This document shows, piece after piece, positions 52,691-61,497 of a stretch of DNA of 64,000 nucleotides (positions are counted from its first letter, which is position 1; each line of letters opens with the position of its first letter). Made by a program: the position numbers and the translations under genes. The notes under the pieces were generated by a model that did not search any database, was not told where the DNA came from, and saw only the letters and a list, made by a program, of their open reading frames with translations. The DNA lies in the NCBI GenBank assembly GCA_016719385.1, contig JADJZA010000003.1:73380-137379 (forward strand), written 5' to 3'. The stretch comes from Candidatus Microthrix subdominans (GTDB taxonomy: Bacteria; Actinomycetota; Acidimicrobiia; Acidimicrobiales; Microtrichaceae).

Positions 52691-54379
52691 ATGGCATTGC
52701 GAGACACCAACATCGACCGACTGCGCGACGGGATGGTCGACGTGGCCATCGTGGGCGGCGGAATCAACGGGGCGGTCACGGCCGCCTCGCTGGCCGGGCG
52801 GGGTGCCTCGGTCGCCCTGATCGACCGAGCCGACTTCGGCTCCGAGACCAGCCAGGAGAGCTCCAACCTGGTGTGGGGCGGGTTCAAGTACCTGGAGAAC
52901 TACGAGCTGCCGCTGGTGTACAAGCTGTGTGAGAGCCGCAACCGGCTGATGAAGGCCTACCCCGACAACGTGGCCGAGCTGTCGTTTCTGGCCGCACTGG
53001 ACGACAGCTCGCCCTACCCGCCATGGTTCGCTGCCCTCGGCGCCACCGCCTACTGGGGCATCGGCAAGTTCCGCACCCGGCCACCCAAGCTGCACAGCGC
53101 CGAGGCGATCAAAAAGACCGAACCGGTCATCGATACGGACGGCGTCCGGGGCGGCATCGAGTACCGGGACGCCTACCTGCGCGACAACGACGCCCGCTTC
53201 GTCTTCGGGTTCGTCCGCTCGGCGATCGAGGCCGGGGCGGCGGTGGCCAACTACGTCGACCTGGTCGATGCCCAGCGCAGCGATGGTCACTGGCAGCTCG
53301 GCCTTGCCGACCTGGAGTCCGGCGAACGCCTCGAGCTGAAGGCCCGCACGATCGTCAACGCCGCCGGCCCCTACGTCGACGGGCTCAACTCCGCCTGGGG
53401 CGTGACGACCGAGCATCGCATCGTCTATTCCAAGGGCATCCACCTGATCGTCCCCCGGCTGACGACCACCGAACACCAGCGGGTGCTCGCCTTCTTCGAT
53501 GACAGTGGGCGGCTGTTCTACGTGATCCCCATGGGTATCCGCTCGGTGATCGGCACCACCGACACCCGCACCGACGACCCCCGTGCCGGCGTCACCGACG
53601 ACGACCGGGCGTTCCTGTTGGATCAGATCAACAAACGCCTCGATCTACCCAAACCCCTGACCACCGATGATGTCATCGCCGAGCGCTGCGGCGTTCGACC
53701 CCTGGTCGTGCCCAACTCGGGTGGCGACCGCACCGACGTCGATTGGACGTCGCTCAGCCGTAAGCACGAGATCGAGGTGGACCGCGCCCGCAGCGTGATC
53801 TCCATCTTCGGCGGCAAGCTGACCGACTGCCTCAACGTCGGCGAGGAGGTGGCCGACGCTGTCGAGGACCTGGGGCTGCCCCTCGAGAAGGACACCGGCA
53901 CCTGGTACGGCGAGCCGACCAGCGAAACCCGCGACGTGTTCTACCGTCAGGCCCGCCTGATGCGCCTGGACGACCTGCGAGTGCGACCCGACGTGGAGCC
54001 GCTGTCGGACCGCCTCTGGCGGCGCTACGGACGTCGGGCGTTCGCCATGTTGGAGGCGATCCGCTCCGACCCGTCGATGGGCGAAGACATCTTCGGGGGC
54101 ACCGACTACCTGCGCGTCGAGCTGTACCTGGCCGCCAGCACCGAGATGGTGACCCGCCTGGAGGACTTCATGCGCCGCCGCTCGAAGATCGAACAGGTGG
54201 TGCCCAACGCCGACCTTGGCGACACCGAGGGCCTGCGCGAGGTGTGCGACATCCTTTTCGGCGACGAGGCCGAGGCCAAGCTGAACGAGTTCCTCGCCGG
54301 CCCGTACGGTCAGCCGGGCCCCGGGCAATCGGTGGCGGCACCGAGTGCGGCGCACACCTCCGACGTGCGCTCAGACTGA
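52691..54379 (+). CDS. glpD: Glycerol-3-phosphate dehydrogenase/oxidase (FAD-dependent)
   Basis: 562 residues. FAD loop VAIVGGGINGAVTAASLAGRG (landmark GGGINGA), FGSETSQESSNLVWGGFKYLENYE with the GlpD-type ESSxLxxGGxRYLE pattern, IVNAAGPYVDG, SVIGTTDT and ISIFGGKLTDCLN, all standard for GlpD. Oxidises sn-glycerol-3-phosphate to dihydroxyacetone phosphate at the membrane, feeding electrons to the quinone pool. The extra C-terminal tail after LNEFLAG is Gly/Pro/Ser-rich. Confidence 0.92.
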   Translation: MALRDTNIDRLRDGMVDVAIVGGGINGAVTAASLAGRGASVALIDRADFGSETSQESSNLVWGGFKYLENYELPLVYKLCESRNRLMKAYPDNVAELSFLAALDDSSPYPPWFAALGATAYWGIGKFRTRPPKLHSAEAIKKTEPVIDTDGVRGGIEYRDAYLRDNDARFVFGFVRSAIEAGAAVANYVDLVDAQRSDGHWQLGLADLESGERLELKARTIVNAAGPYVDGLNSAWGVTTEHRIVYSKGIHLIVPRLTTTEHQRVLAFFDDSGRLFYVIPMGIRSVIGTTDTRTDDPRAGVTDDDRAFLLDQINKRLDLPKPLTTDDVIAERCGVRPLVVPNSGGDRTDVDWTSLSRKHEIEVDRARSVISIFGGKLTDCLNVGEEVADAVEDLGLPLEKDTGTWYGEPTSETRDVFYRQARLMRLDDLRVRPDVEPLSDRLWRRYGRRAFAMLEAIRSDPSMGEDIFGGTDYLRVELYLAASTEMVTRLEDFMRRRSKIEQVVPNADLGDTEGLREVCDILFGDEAEAKLNEFLAGPYGQPGPGQSVAAPSAAHTSDVRSD

Positions 54380-54655
54380 AGGCTCCTCACACGCTGGGTC
54401 AGCACCAGGTGCGGTCGCCGCCCCGCGTCGGGGTGTTCGTAGGGCCACACCTCACCGCCACACCTCACCGCGCGCAACCGCGGCGGTAATCCCGCTTCGG
54501 ATTCTTCCTGATCGAGGCGTTGCAAGATCCCTCGGGTCGAGGCGTCAGCGAGTCGGTCGAGATCGGCCCAGCCATCGGGTTGGTGCTGCGGCATTCGCAG
54601 ATACCCCTCGACGATCCTCCGGCCGGTCGCTGGGCGATCGTCCGGGTACGTGCAA
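54380..54655 (-). pseudogene. Toxin-antitoxin remnant (antitoxin C-terminus plus MazF-like toxin start)
   Basis: On the minus strand one frame reads RIVEGYLRMPQHQPDGW, ADLDRLADASTRGILQRLDQEE and AGLPP, like the C-terminal end of a small antitoxin. It is followed by RGEVWPYEHPDAGRRPHLVL, the opening of a MazF/PemK-type toxin, which then runs into the glpD stop region and is cut off. The 13-bp segment at 54445-54457 is exactly repeated at 54458-54470, shifting the toxin frame. No start codon for the antitoxin is seen. A plausible reading, not a firm one. Confidence 0.4.
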
Positions 54656-54724
54656 TTGGGTCATCATGTGGCAACGCTCGGCCATTGACACCTACGGATG
54701 CGGTGACGTGCTGGTCCGGACGCG

Positions 54725-54758
54725 GAGGGAGACGCCCCGGCTTCGGAGCGCCTCCCTC
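54725..54758. terminator. Long hairpin after glpD
   Basis: Arms GAGGGAGACGC / GCGCCTCCCTC (11 bp, one mismatch) with a CCG-GCTT-CGG inner stem in the loop. It lies between the convergent glpD and copB genes, 350 bp past glpD. Confidence 0.5.
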
Positions 54759-55090
54759 ATTGCGTTACTGGTTGTGAACGACGGATCGACGCGTGTTGCA
54801 TCGAGCGGGACTGTTCCCGATCATCGATCCGCCGGGTGTCTGGCGGGGATTCGCCAAAGAGATCCAGCGAGCCGCTTTAGCGGCCAGCCACCTCCGAAGT
54901 CCCATAAGAACTGTCGTTGATGTGGACCACCTCCTTTCCTCGGTCCAACCATCCAATCACGCCGGCCCTCCGGTTGGAAACCGCTTTCTCGAAGGCCCCG
55001 GAACAGCTCGCCGCTCAGCCCCAACGGTCCGGCGAGCAACGACGGGACGACGCGCCCGCATACGGGGCCTGGGGCGCCAGGTGTCAGGGA
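54759..55090. other. Non-coding interval with short hairpins
   Basis: 332 bp before the copB stop with lower GC than its surroundings. It holds a GCCGCT-TT-AGCGGC stem (54871-54884) and a GGCG/CGCC stem (54842-54855). Short open frames are present, but their codon use is not that of neighbouring genes. I recognise no RNA family. Confidence 0.4.
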
Positions 55091-57073
55091 CTACCCCTGG
55101 CCGCACAGGCGGTCCCGATCGAGATCGACCCGGCGCAACAGCTGGGCGTTGGCCGCCACGATCACGGTGGAGGCCGACATGATGATCGCTCCGACCGCCG
55201 GCGACAGGGTGATACCCGCAAACGCGAGCACCCCGGCGGCCAACGGGATGGCGATCAGGTTGTAGCCGGCACCCCATGTTAGGTTCTGAATCATCTTGGT
55301 GTAGCTCGCTTTGGACAGCTTGAGCACCCCGAGCACGCTGCGGGGGTCCGACGAGGCCAGCACCACCCCGGCCGACTCCATCGCCACGTCGGTGCCCGCC
55401 CCGATGGCGATGCCGACGTCGGCGCGGGCCAGGGCCGGCGCGTCGTTGACGCCGTCGCCGACCATCGCCACGCGCCGGCCCCGACCCTGGAGCTCGGTCA
55501 CTTTGGAGTCCTTGTCCTCGGGCAGCACCTCGGCGAACACCTCGTCGATGCCCAGCGCATCGGCGACCGAGTCGGCCACCTGTTGGGCGTCGCCGGTGAT
55601 CATCGCCGTTTGAATCCCCACATCCGCAAGCGCTCGAACGGCGTCGGCCGACTCCGGGCGGATGGCGTCCTCCATGGCAAAGGCGCCCACCACCTCGCCG
55701 TCCGCGATGACGTGAAGCACCGACGCGCCCCGCTCGCGCCATTGCTCGGTGGTCTCGGCCAGCGCTTCGGGCACCTCGACGCCCCGGTCCTCGAGCAACG
55801 CCGGGCCGCCGACCGCCGTCTCGACCCCATCGACCGTGGCGGTCACGCCCCTGCCGGCCAGGCTGCGGTGGTCGCTGCCCCGACCGACAGCGTCGTCCTG
55901 GCCGGCCCGGGCGATGATCGCCCTGGCCAGGGGATGTTCGCTCTCGGCCTCCACTGCGGAGGCCAGCGTCAACAACCGGTGCTCGTCCACCCCGGCGACG
56001 GCCAGGTCGGTCACCTCGTGCTCCCCGGCGGTCAGCGTGCCGGTCTTATCGAACAACACAACGTCGACCCGGCGCATCCCCTCGAGCGCCAGGCGGTCCT
56101 TGATCAGGATGCCCGACGAGGCCGCGACGCTGGTCGACACGGCGATCGTCAGCGGAATGGCCAGGCCGAGGGCGTGGGGGCACGCGATCACCAGCACGGT
56201 CACCGTCCGCTCGACCGCATTGGCCGGCTCGCCGAGTGCCATCCAGACCACGAAGGTGAGCAACCCGGACCCGATCGCGGCGTAAAACAGCCAGCCGGCA
56301 AAGCGGTCGGCCATCGCCTGGGCTCGCGAGTGGGACGACTGGGCCTCCTCGACCAGGCGCTGGATGCCGGCCAACGCAGTGTCGTCTCCGGTGGCGTCGA
56401 CCCGGATGCGAATCGACGAGTCGGTCGACACCGTGCCGGCGACGACCGCGTCGTCCACCTTTTTGGCCACCGGCCGGGACTCGCCGGTGATCATCGACTC
56501 GTCCAGTTCGGCAGCGCCGTCGGTGATCGTCCCGTCGACCGGCACCCGGCCGCCGGCCCGCACGAGCACGATGTCGTCCTCGGCCAGCTCCGCGATGGCG
56601 ACCGTTGTCGGCTCGCCGTCAGCGTCGAGCCGTTCGGCATCGTCGGGCAACAGCTCGGCCAGCGCTGCCAGCGCACCCTGGGCCCGCCCGACCGCTCGCA
56701 TCTCCAGCCAGTGGCCGACCAGCATCACGGTGACGAGCGTCGCCAGCTCGAACCACAGGTCGACGTCGATCAGTCCGAACTGGGTCGCCACCGATGCCAC
56801 GAACGCCACGATCAGGCCCAGCGAGATCAACAGCATCATGCCCGGCTGGCGGGCCTTGATCTCCGACACCCCACCGCGCAGAAACACCGGCCCGCCGTAC
56901 GCAAACACCGCCGTCGCAAACACAGCCGCCACCCAGTTGGACCCGGGGAACTCCGGGGCGGTGTAGCCGAGGAGGTCCTGAAGCATCGAGCTGTAGATCA
57001 CCGCCGGCACGGTCAGCAGCGCGCTGACCAGCACCTTCTGGCGAAACATCGCCGCGTGGTCGTCGTGGTCCAA
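55091..57073 (-). CDS. copB: Copper-translocating P-type ATPase, CopB (P1B-3) type
   Basis: 660 residues from a TTG at 57073 (the next Met is residue 9). A His-containing start (MDHDDH), helices, TGES (196-199), the membrane motif CPH (298-300) instead of CPC, phosphorylation site DKTGT (Asp342), GDGVNDAPAL and the last helices with MSASTVIVAANA. CPH and the MSxST pattern place it in the P1B-3 group that exports Cu(I)/Cu(II) or Ag. No cytosolic CxxC metal-binding domain. Lies 5 nt after the glutamate dehydrogenase stop. Confidence 0.92.
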   Translation of the reverse strand: MDHDDHAAMFRQKVLVSALLTVPAVIYSSMLQDLLGYTAPEFPGSNWVAAVFATAVFAYGGPVFLRGGVSEIKARQPGMMLLISLGLIVAFVASVATQFGLIDVDLWFELATLVTVMLVGHWLEMRAVGRAQGALAALAELLPDDAERLDADGEPTTVAIAELAEDDIVLVRAGGRVPVDGTITDGAAELDESMITGESRPVAKKVDDAVVAGTVSTDSSIRIRVDATGDDTALAGIQRLVEEAQSSHSRAQAMADRFAGWLFYAAIGSGLLTFVVWMALGEPANAVERTVTVLVIACPHALGLAIPLTIAVSTSVAASSGILIKDRLALEGMRRVDVVLFDKTGTLTAGEHEVTDLAVAGVDEHRLLTLASAVEAESEHPLARAIIARAGQDDAVGRGSDHRSLAGRGVTATVDGVETAVGGPALLEDRGVEVPEALAETTEQWRERGASVLHVIADGEVVGAFAMEDAIRPESADAVRALADVGIQTAMITGDAQQVADSVADALGIDEVFAEVLPEDKDSKVTELQGRGRRVAMVGDGVNDAPALARADVGIAIGAGTDVAMESAGVVLASSDPRSVLGVLKLSKASYTKMIQNLTWGAGYNLIAIPLAAGVLAFAGITLSPAVGAIIMSASTVIVAANAQLLRRVDLDRDRLCGQG

Positions 57074-57078
57074 GGGCG

Positions 57079-58419
57079 TTACACCAGACCAAATGCCATC
57101 ATCGCGGCAGCCACCCGCTTGAACCCGGCCACGTTGGCGCCGGTGACGTAGTCGCCGGGGCGGCCGAACTCATCCGCGGTGCTCAGGCAGGTGTCGTGGA
57201 TGTTCGACATGATCTTGGCCAGCCGATCCTCGGTGTAGTGGAACTCCCAGGAGTCGCGACTGGCGTTCTGTTGCATCTCGAGCGCCGAGGTGGCAACGCC
57301 GCCGGCGTTGGCGGCCTTGGCCGGGCCGAAGAGGATGCCGTTCTCCCGGAAGACGTCGATGGCGGCTGCGGTACAAGGCATGTTGGCACCCTCGACCACG
57401 GCGATGCAGCCGTTCTTGGCCAGGCTCGCCGCATCGCGACCGGACAATTCGTTCTGGGTGGCGCACGGAAACACCACCTCGGCCGGGATCGACCAGACGC
57501 TGCCCGCCGGATGGTGGGTGACGCCGCCGCGCCGCTCGGCGTAGGTGGTCAGCCGCTGGCGCTCGACCGACTTCACCTGCTTGAGGAGGTCGAGGTCGAT
57601 TCCCGCCGGGTCGTGAATGAAGCCGTCGGAGTCCGAGCAGGCGACGACGATCGCGCCCAGCTGATGCAGCTTTTCAATCGCGTAGATGGCGACGTTGCCC
57701 GAGCCGGAGACGATGCAGCGCTTGCCCTCGATCGAGCCGTTCTGCGCTTCGAGCATCTCCTTGGCGAAGAACACCGCGCCGTAGCCGGTGGCCTCGGTGC
57801 GCACCTGGGAGCCGCCCCATTCCGTGCTCTTGCCGGTGATCACCGCCGACTCGTAGCGGTTCGTGATCCGCTTGTACTGGCCGAACAGGTAACCGATCTC
57901 GCGGGTGCCCACGCCGATGTCGCCGGCGGGCACGTCGGTGTACTCGCCCAGGTGGCGGTACAGCTCGGTCATGAAGCTCTGACAAAAGCGCATCACCTCG
58001 GCGTCCGAGCGGCCCTTGGGATCGAAGTCGGAACCGCCCTTGCCGCCACCGATCGGCAGCCCGGTCAACGCGTTCTTGAACACCTGCTCGAAGCCGAGAA
58101 ACTTGACGATGCCCAGGTTGACCGACGGGTGGAAGCGCAGGCCGCCCTTGAATGGCCCCAGGGCGCTGTTGAACTCGATGCGAAAGCCCCGGTTGATGTG
58201 GACCTGTCCCTGATCGTCGGCCCAGGGCACCCGGAAGATGATCTGACGTTCGGGCTCGGCCAACATCTGGATGACCTTGGCGTGCAGATACTCGGGGTGC
58301 TTGGCCACCACCGGACCCAGCGACTCGAGCACCTCCCGGGTCGCCTGGTGGAACTCCTGTTGCGCCGGGTTGCGGGAAACGACGTCGTGGTATACGGCCT
58401 TAACCTTCTCGTCGATCAT
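57079..58419 (-). CDS. gdhA: NADP-specific glutamate dehydrogenase
   Basis: 446 residues, the normal length of the hexameric NADP enzyme. From ATG 58419: NRGFRIEFNSALGPFKGGLRFHPSVN (landmarks FRIEFNSALGP and KGGLRFHPSV), the catalytic-lysine block PIGGGKGGSDFDPKGRSDAE, DIGVGTREIGYL and the dinucleotide loop VSGSGNVA. Aminates 2-oxoglutarate to glutamate in ammonium assimilation. It shares a transcript with copB by spacing, an unusual partnership. Confidence 0.95.
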   Translation of the reverse strand: MIDEKVKAVYHDVVSRNPAQQEFHQATREVLESLGPVVAKHPEYLHAKVIQMLAEPERQIIFRVPWADDQGQVHINRGFRIEFNSALGPFKGGLRFHPSVNLGIVKFLGFEQVFKNALTGLPIGGGKGGSDFDPKGRSDAEVMRFCQSFMTELYRHLGEYTDVPAGDIGVGTREIGYLFGQYKRITNRYESAVITGKSTEWGGSQVRTEATGYGAVFFAKEMLEAQNGSIEGKRCIVSGSGNVAIYAIEKLHQLGAIVVACSDSDGFIHDPAGIDLDLLKQVKSVERQRLTTYAERRGGVTHHPAGSVWSIPAEVVFPCATQNELSGRDAASLAKNGCIAVVEGANMPCTAAAIDVFRENGILFGPAKAANAGGVATSALEMQQNASRDSWEFHYTEDRLAKIMSNIHDTCLSTADEFGRPGDYVTGANVAGFKRVAAAMMAFGLV

Positions 58420-58502
58420 GATGCCGGTAGTTTCCCAAGAAAACCGCCTCGCCGACCAACTCACCCGTCCGGCCGGGCCGCGACTCCGTTCGCTTCGGAC
58501 GC

Positions 58503-58544
58503 AGGTCACACCGATTCGGTCACACCAAACCGGTCACACGGTCG
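58503..58544 (-). repeat. Three 14-bp tandem repeats downstream of the acyl-CoA synthetase gene
   Basis: Three 14-bp units built on CGGTCACACC, 22 bp beyond the 3' end of the ADP-forming synthetase gene, in the 146-bp gap to gdhA. A further instance of a gene-end array. Confidence 0.75.
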
Positions 58545-58565
58545 AGCGGTGGACGCGTCCGATGC

Positions 58566-60692
58566 TCACCGGCCGGGCTCCTTGATCAGGATGCGGACGT
58601 CGGTGGCCACCACCCCATCCGGACGGGCAAAGAACGGGTTGATGTCGAGCTCGGCGATCCCGTCGACGGCCACGACCAGCGCCGAGATGCGGGCGAGCAG
58701 GTCTTCGATGGCCTCGGCGTCCACCGGGGGTGCGCCGCGGTGGCCGGCGAGCAGCTTCCAGCCGCGGATCGATCGCACCTGGTCGTGGGCATCCCTATCG
58801 GTCAGGGGCGCCAACCGGAAGGCCACGTCGTCGAGCACCTCCACCGAGGTTCCCCCCAGCCCGAAACCGATCAACGGCCCGAAGGAGGCGTCGCGGTCGA
58901 CGCCGAGAAACAGCTCGATGCCATCCTCCATCGCACCGACGAGCGCCCCGTCCAGCCGTGCGTCGGTGCCTTCGGTCAGCGACGACACCGCCTGATAGGC
59001 CTTCGCCACCTCGTCGGCGGTCGCCAGGTTCAGATGGACCCCACCGACGTCCGACTTGTGGACGATCCCGGTCGAGGCCACCGTGACCGCCACCGGATAG
59101 CCGATCCCGTCGGCTGCGGCACGAGCCTCGGCGGCGCTCACCACCACCCGGCCTGCGTTCAGGTTGATGCCCACCGCGTCGAGTACCGCTCGCGCCTCGG
59201 CGACGGTGAGCCAACCCTCACCCCGCTGACTGAGCGCTTCGGTCACGATCCTCAGCGCCTCTTCGGTGTCACAGCCCTCCGGCTCGCCTACCCGCCCCAG
59301 GTCACGGGCCAGCCAGTCGCAGTAGTCACCGATCGGGCCCAGCAGCGGCGCCAGATCCTCGGGGAAGGCGAAGGTGGGGATCACTTCCCGCCCGCCGGCC
59401 TCCCCGTTCGCCTGCGGTTCGCTGTGCTGGCCTTCGCCGCCGACCACCGAGGCCAGCACGACTCCGTCAGCGCCCTTGGCCCGTGCGGCGGCCACGCCGT
59501 CGCTGATCGCCTGGGCGACGGCCTCGTCGTCCTCCAGGCCGATCGGCGTGTAGATGACGATGAGCACGTCCACCTCATCCAGCGACAACACCGCCTCGGT
59601 GACGTCGCGGTAGGCGGCCGCACCGGCGGCGGCCAACATGTCGATCGGGTTGCCCACCGACGCCGCGGCAGGAAGCTGCCGGGCCAACTCGGCGGACGCC
59701 TCGTCGCTGAGCGGCTCGACGGAGTAGTTGGCCCGCAGCAACGCGTCGACGCACAACACACCGGGGCCACCGGAGTTGGTCACCACTGCGGCGCGGCGGC
59801 CCTTGGGGCGGGGCTGGGAGCACAGGATGCGGGCGATCCCGAACATGTGCTCAAGCGATGCGGCCCGGATCACGCCGCTCTGCTCCAGCAGCGCCTCGAC
59901 GGCGGTATCGGACCCGGCCAGGGCGGCGGTGTGTGAGCTGGCCGCCCGGCTGCCGGCGCTGGTCGTGCCCGACTTCACCATCACCAGCGGCAGCTGGCGG
60001 CTGGTCTCGGTGGCCACCTGCCGAAACCGGGCCGGATCGGTGAAGGACTCCAGGTACAAAAGGCCTGCCCCCGTCGCCGGGTCGGTACCCCAGAACTCGA
60101 TCAGGTCCGACACCGTGATGTCGGCCTGGTTGCCGAGGCTGACGAAGTTGGACAGGCCCAGGCCCAGCCGGCGGGCCAGCTCGATGATGGCGATGCCGAG
60201 CGCCCCGCTCTGGCTGGCCAACCCGAAGTTGCCGACGGGGGGCATCTCGGGGGCAAACGAGGCGTTCATGTTCACCTCGGGGTCGGTGGCCAGCACCCCC
60301 AGACAGTTGGGCCCCACCAGGCGCATGCCCCGTTCGGCCACCAGGGCTGCCAGTTCGTCCTGTGCGGCGCGGCCCTCATCACCCGATTCGGCGAAACCGG
60401 CCGACACGACGACGACGTGACCCGCACCGACATCGGCCGCTTCGGCCACGACTTCGTGGACCAGCTTTGCCGGAACGGCCACCACCACGAGGTCAACCGG
60501 TTTCCCGATGGCGCTCAGCGATGGATGGGCCGGCACCGACCCGACGTGAGTGGCCGCCGGGTTGATCGCGTAGACCGGGCCCTCGAAGGGGCCCTCAACC
60601 AGGGCGTCGAGGATGCGGCGGCCGACCGCTCGGCGGTCGCGGGAAGCGCCCGCAACAGCGATCGAGCCCGGGGAGAACAGTCCGTTGATCAT
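58566..60692 (-). CDS. ADP-forming acyl-CoA synthetase-like protein (acetate-CoA ligase family)
   Basis: 708 residues: a CoA-binding Rossmann domain (GASRDRRAVGRRILDAL), the ligase-CoA domains with the phosphorylated His254 in SSHTAALAGSD, and a C-terminal ATP-grasp domain (HKSDVGGVHLNL, FGLGGTSVEVLDDVAFRLAPL, ELDINPFF). Converts acyl-CoA plus ADP and Pi to acid plus ATP, or the reverse. No GNAT domain, so it is not a Pat-type protein acetyltransferase. Substrate unknown. Confidence 0.88.
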   Translation of the reverse strand: MINGLFSPGSIAVAGASRDRRAVGRRILDALVEGPFEGPVYAINPAATHVGSVPAHPSLSAIGKPVDLVVVAVPAKLVHEVVAEAADVGAGHVVVVSAGFAESGDEGRAAQDELAALVAERGMRLVGPNCLGVLATDPEVNMNASFAPEMPPVGNFGLASQSGALGIAIIELARRLGLGLSNFVSLGNQADITVSDLIEFWGTDPATGAGLLYLESFTDPARFRQVATETSRQLPLVMVKSGTTSAGSRAASSHTAALAGSDTAVEALLEQSGVIRAASLEHMFGIARILCSQPRPKGRRAAVVTNSGGPGVLCVDALLRANYSVEPLSDEASAELARQLPAAASVGNPIDMLAAAGAAAYRDVTEAVLSLDEVDVLIVIYTPIGLEDDEAVAQAISDGVAAARAKGADGVVLASVVGGEGQHSEPQANGEAGGREVIPTFAFPEDLAPLLGPIGDYCDWLARDLGRVGEPEGCDTEEALRIVTEALSQRGEGWLTVAEARAVLDAVGINLNAGRVVVSAAEARAAADGIGYPVAVTVASTGIVHKSDVGGVHLNLATADEVAKAYQAVSSLTEGTDARLDGALVGAMEDGIELFLGVDRDASFGPLIGFGLGGTSVEVLDDVAFRLAPLTDRDAHDQVRSIRGWKLLAGHRGAPPVDAEAIEDLLARISALVVAVDGIAELDINPFFARPDGVVATDVRILIKEPGR

Positions 60693-60750
60693 CCCTACAG
60701 TCCTACCCGAAGGGGCAGTGATACAAAAGAACGCCGGTCAGAACCACCCG

Positions 60751-61497
60751 TTACCGGCCCCCTAGCGAACGGTGGGCGTTGGCCCGATCAAAGACATCCT
60801 GAAGCTCCGGCAGGATGCGTTCGGTGAAGGCGGCGACGTTCGAACGAGGGATACGGCCCCCATGGGGGACGTCCGGCCACAGCGGCTCCCCGATCCAGAT
60901 CACGGTCTTGCCGGGCCGGGGCACCTTGGTGCCCGTCGACATCGCCTCCTCGGTGCCCGCAATTCCGACCGGAACCACCGGCACCCGCTGGCGCGATGAC
61001 AACCAGGCGGCGCCGTCGAACAGGTCTTCGACCGCCTCGCCGCTACGGCGGGTTCCCTCGGGAAACACCACCAGCGGCTGGCCATCGGCCAGAATCGCCT
61101 CAGCCACCCGCAGCGCGTGGCGATCGGCGGTGCCACGGTTGACCCGGAAGCCGCCCATCACGTCGACGAACGAGCCGAGCGACGGGTACTTCCACAGCGA
61201 CTCCTTGGCCATCCAACGCACCCGGCGGCGGGTGACCATCGCTGCGAACAGGAAGTCCATACCCGACCGATGCGACGGGGCCAGGATGTACGGACCGGTG
61301 CGAGGCAGGCGCTCCATGCCGACGATCTCGTTGCGGTAGAGCCCCTTGGCCAACCCCCGCGTGGTTGCGGAGATCAGCCCGTAGCCGACACGAGCCCCGA
61401 CCGACAGGGGCGGGGCCTCGGTCACCGGCTGCACCGCTCGCCCCTGCATGGCTCGTTGGCGGGGCGCAGGCGGCTCGACGCCCGTCCCGACGGCCAC
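60751..61497 (-). CDS. plsC: 1-acyl-sn-glycerol-3-phosphate acyltransferase (PlsC-like)
   Basis: 248 residues from GTG 61497; ATG 61449 is also possible. Catalytic HX4D motif HRSGMD (76-81), then FRVNRGTADRHALR and FPEGTRRSGE, the glycerophosphate-binding block. Acylates lysophosphatidate in phospholipid synthesis. The frame stays open upstream through a PGPGEPGERGERGEP-type collagen-like stretch into the cmk gene, so the start is uncertain and a fused Cmk-PlsC protein is possible. Confidence 0.88.
   Translation of the reverse strand: MAVGTGVEPPAPRQRAMQGRAVQPVTEAPPLSVGARVGYGLISATTRGLAKGLYRNEIVGMERLPRTGPYILAPSHRSGMDFLFAAMVTRRRVRWMAKESLWKYPSLGSFVDVMGGFRVNRGTADRHALRVAEAILADGQPLVVFPEGTRRSGEAVEDLFDGAAWLSSRQRVPVVPVGIAGTEEAMSTGTKVPRPGKTVIWIGEPLWPDVPHGGRIPRSNVAAFTERILPELQDVFDRANAHRSLGGR

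Noticed and set aside
54725..54920. Riboswitch upstream of copB
   Set aside because: copB is transcribed towards this region, so it would lie downstream; no known class fits.
54765..54956. Small minus-strand frame in the glpD-copB gap
   Set aside because: Codon use unlike neighbours, no ribosome site, no homology recognised.
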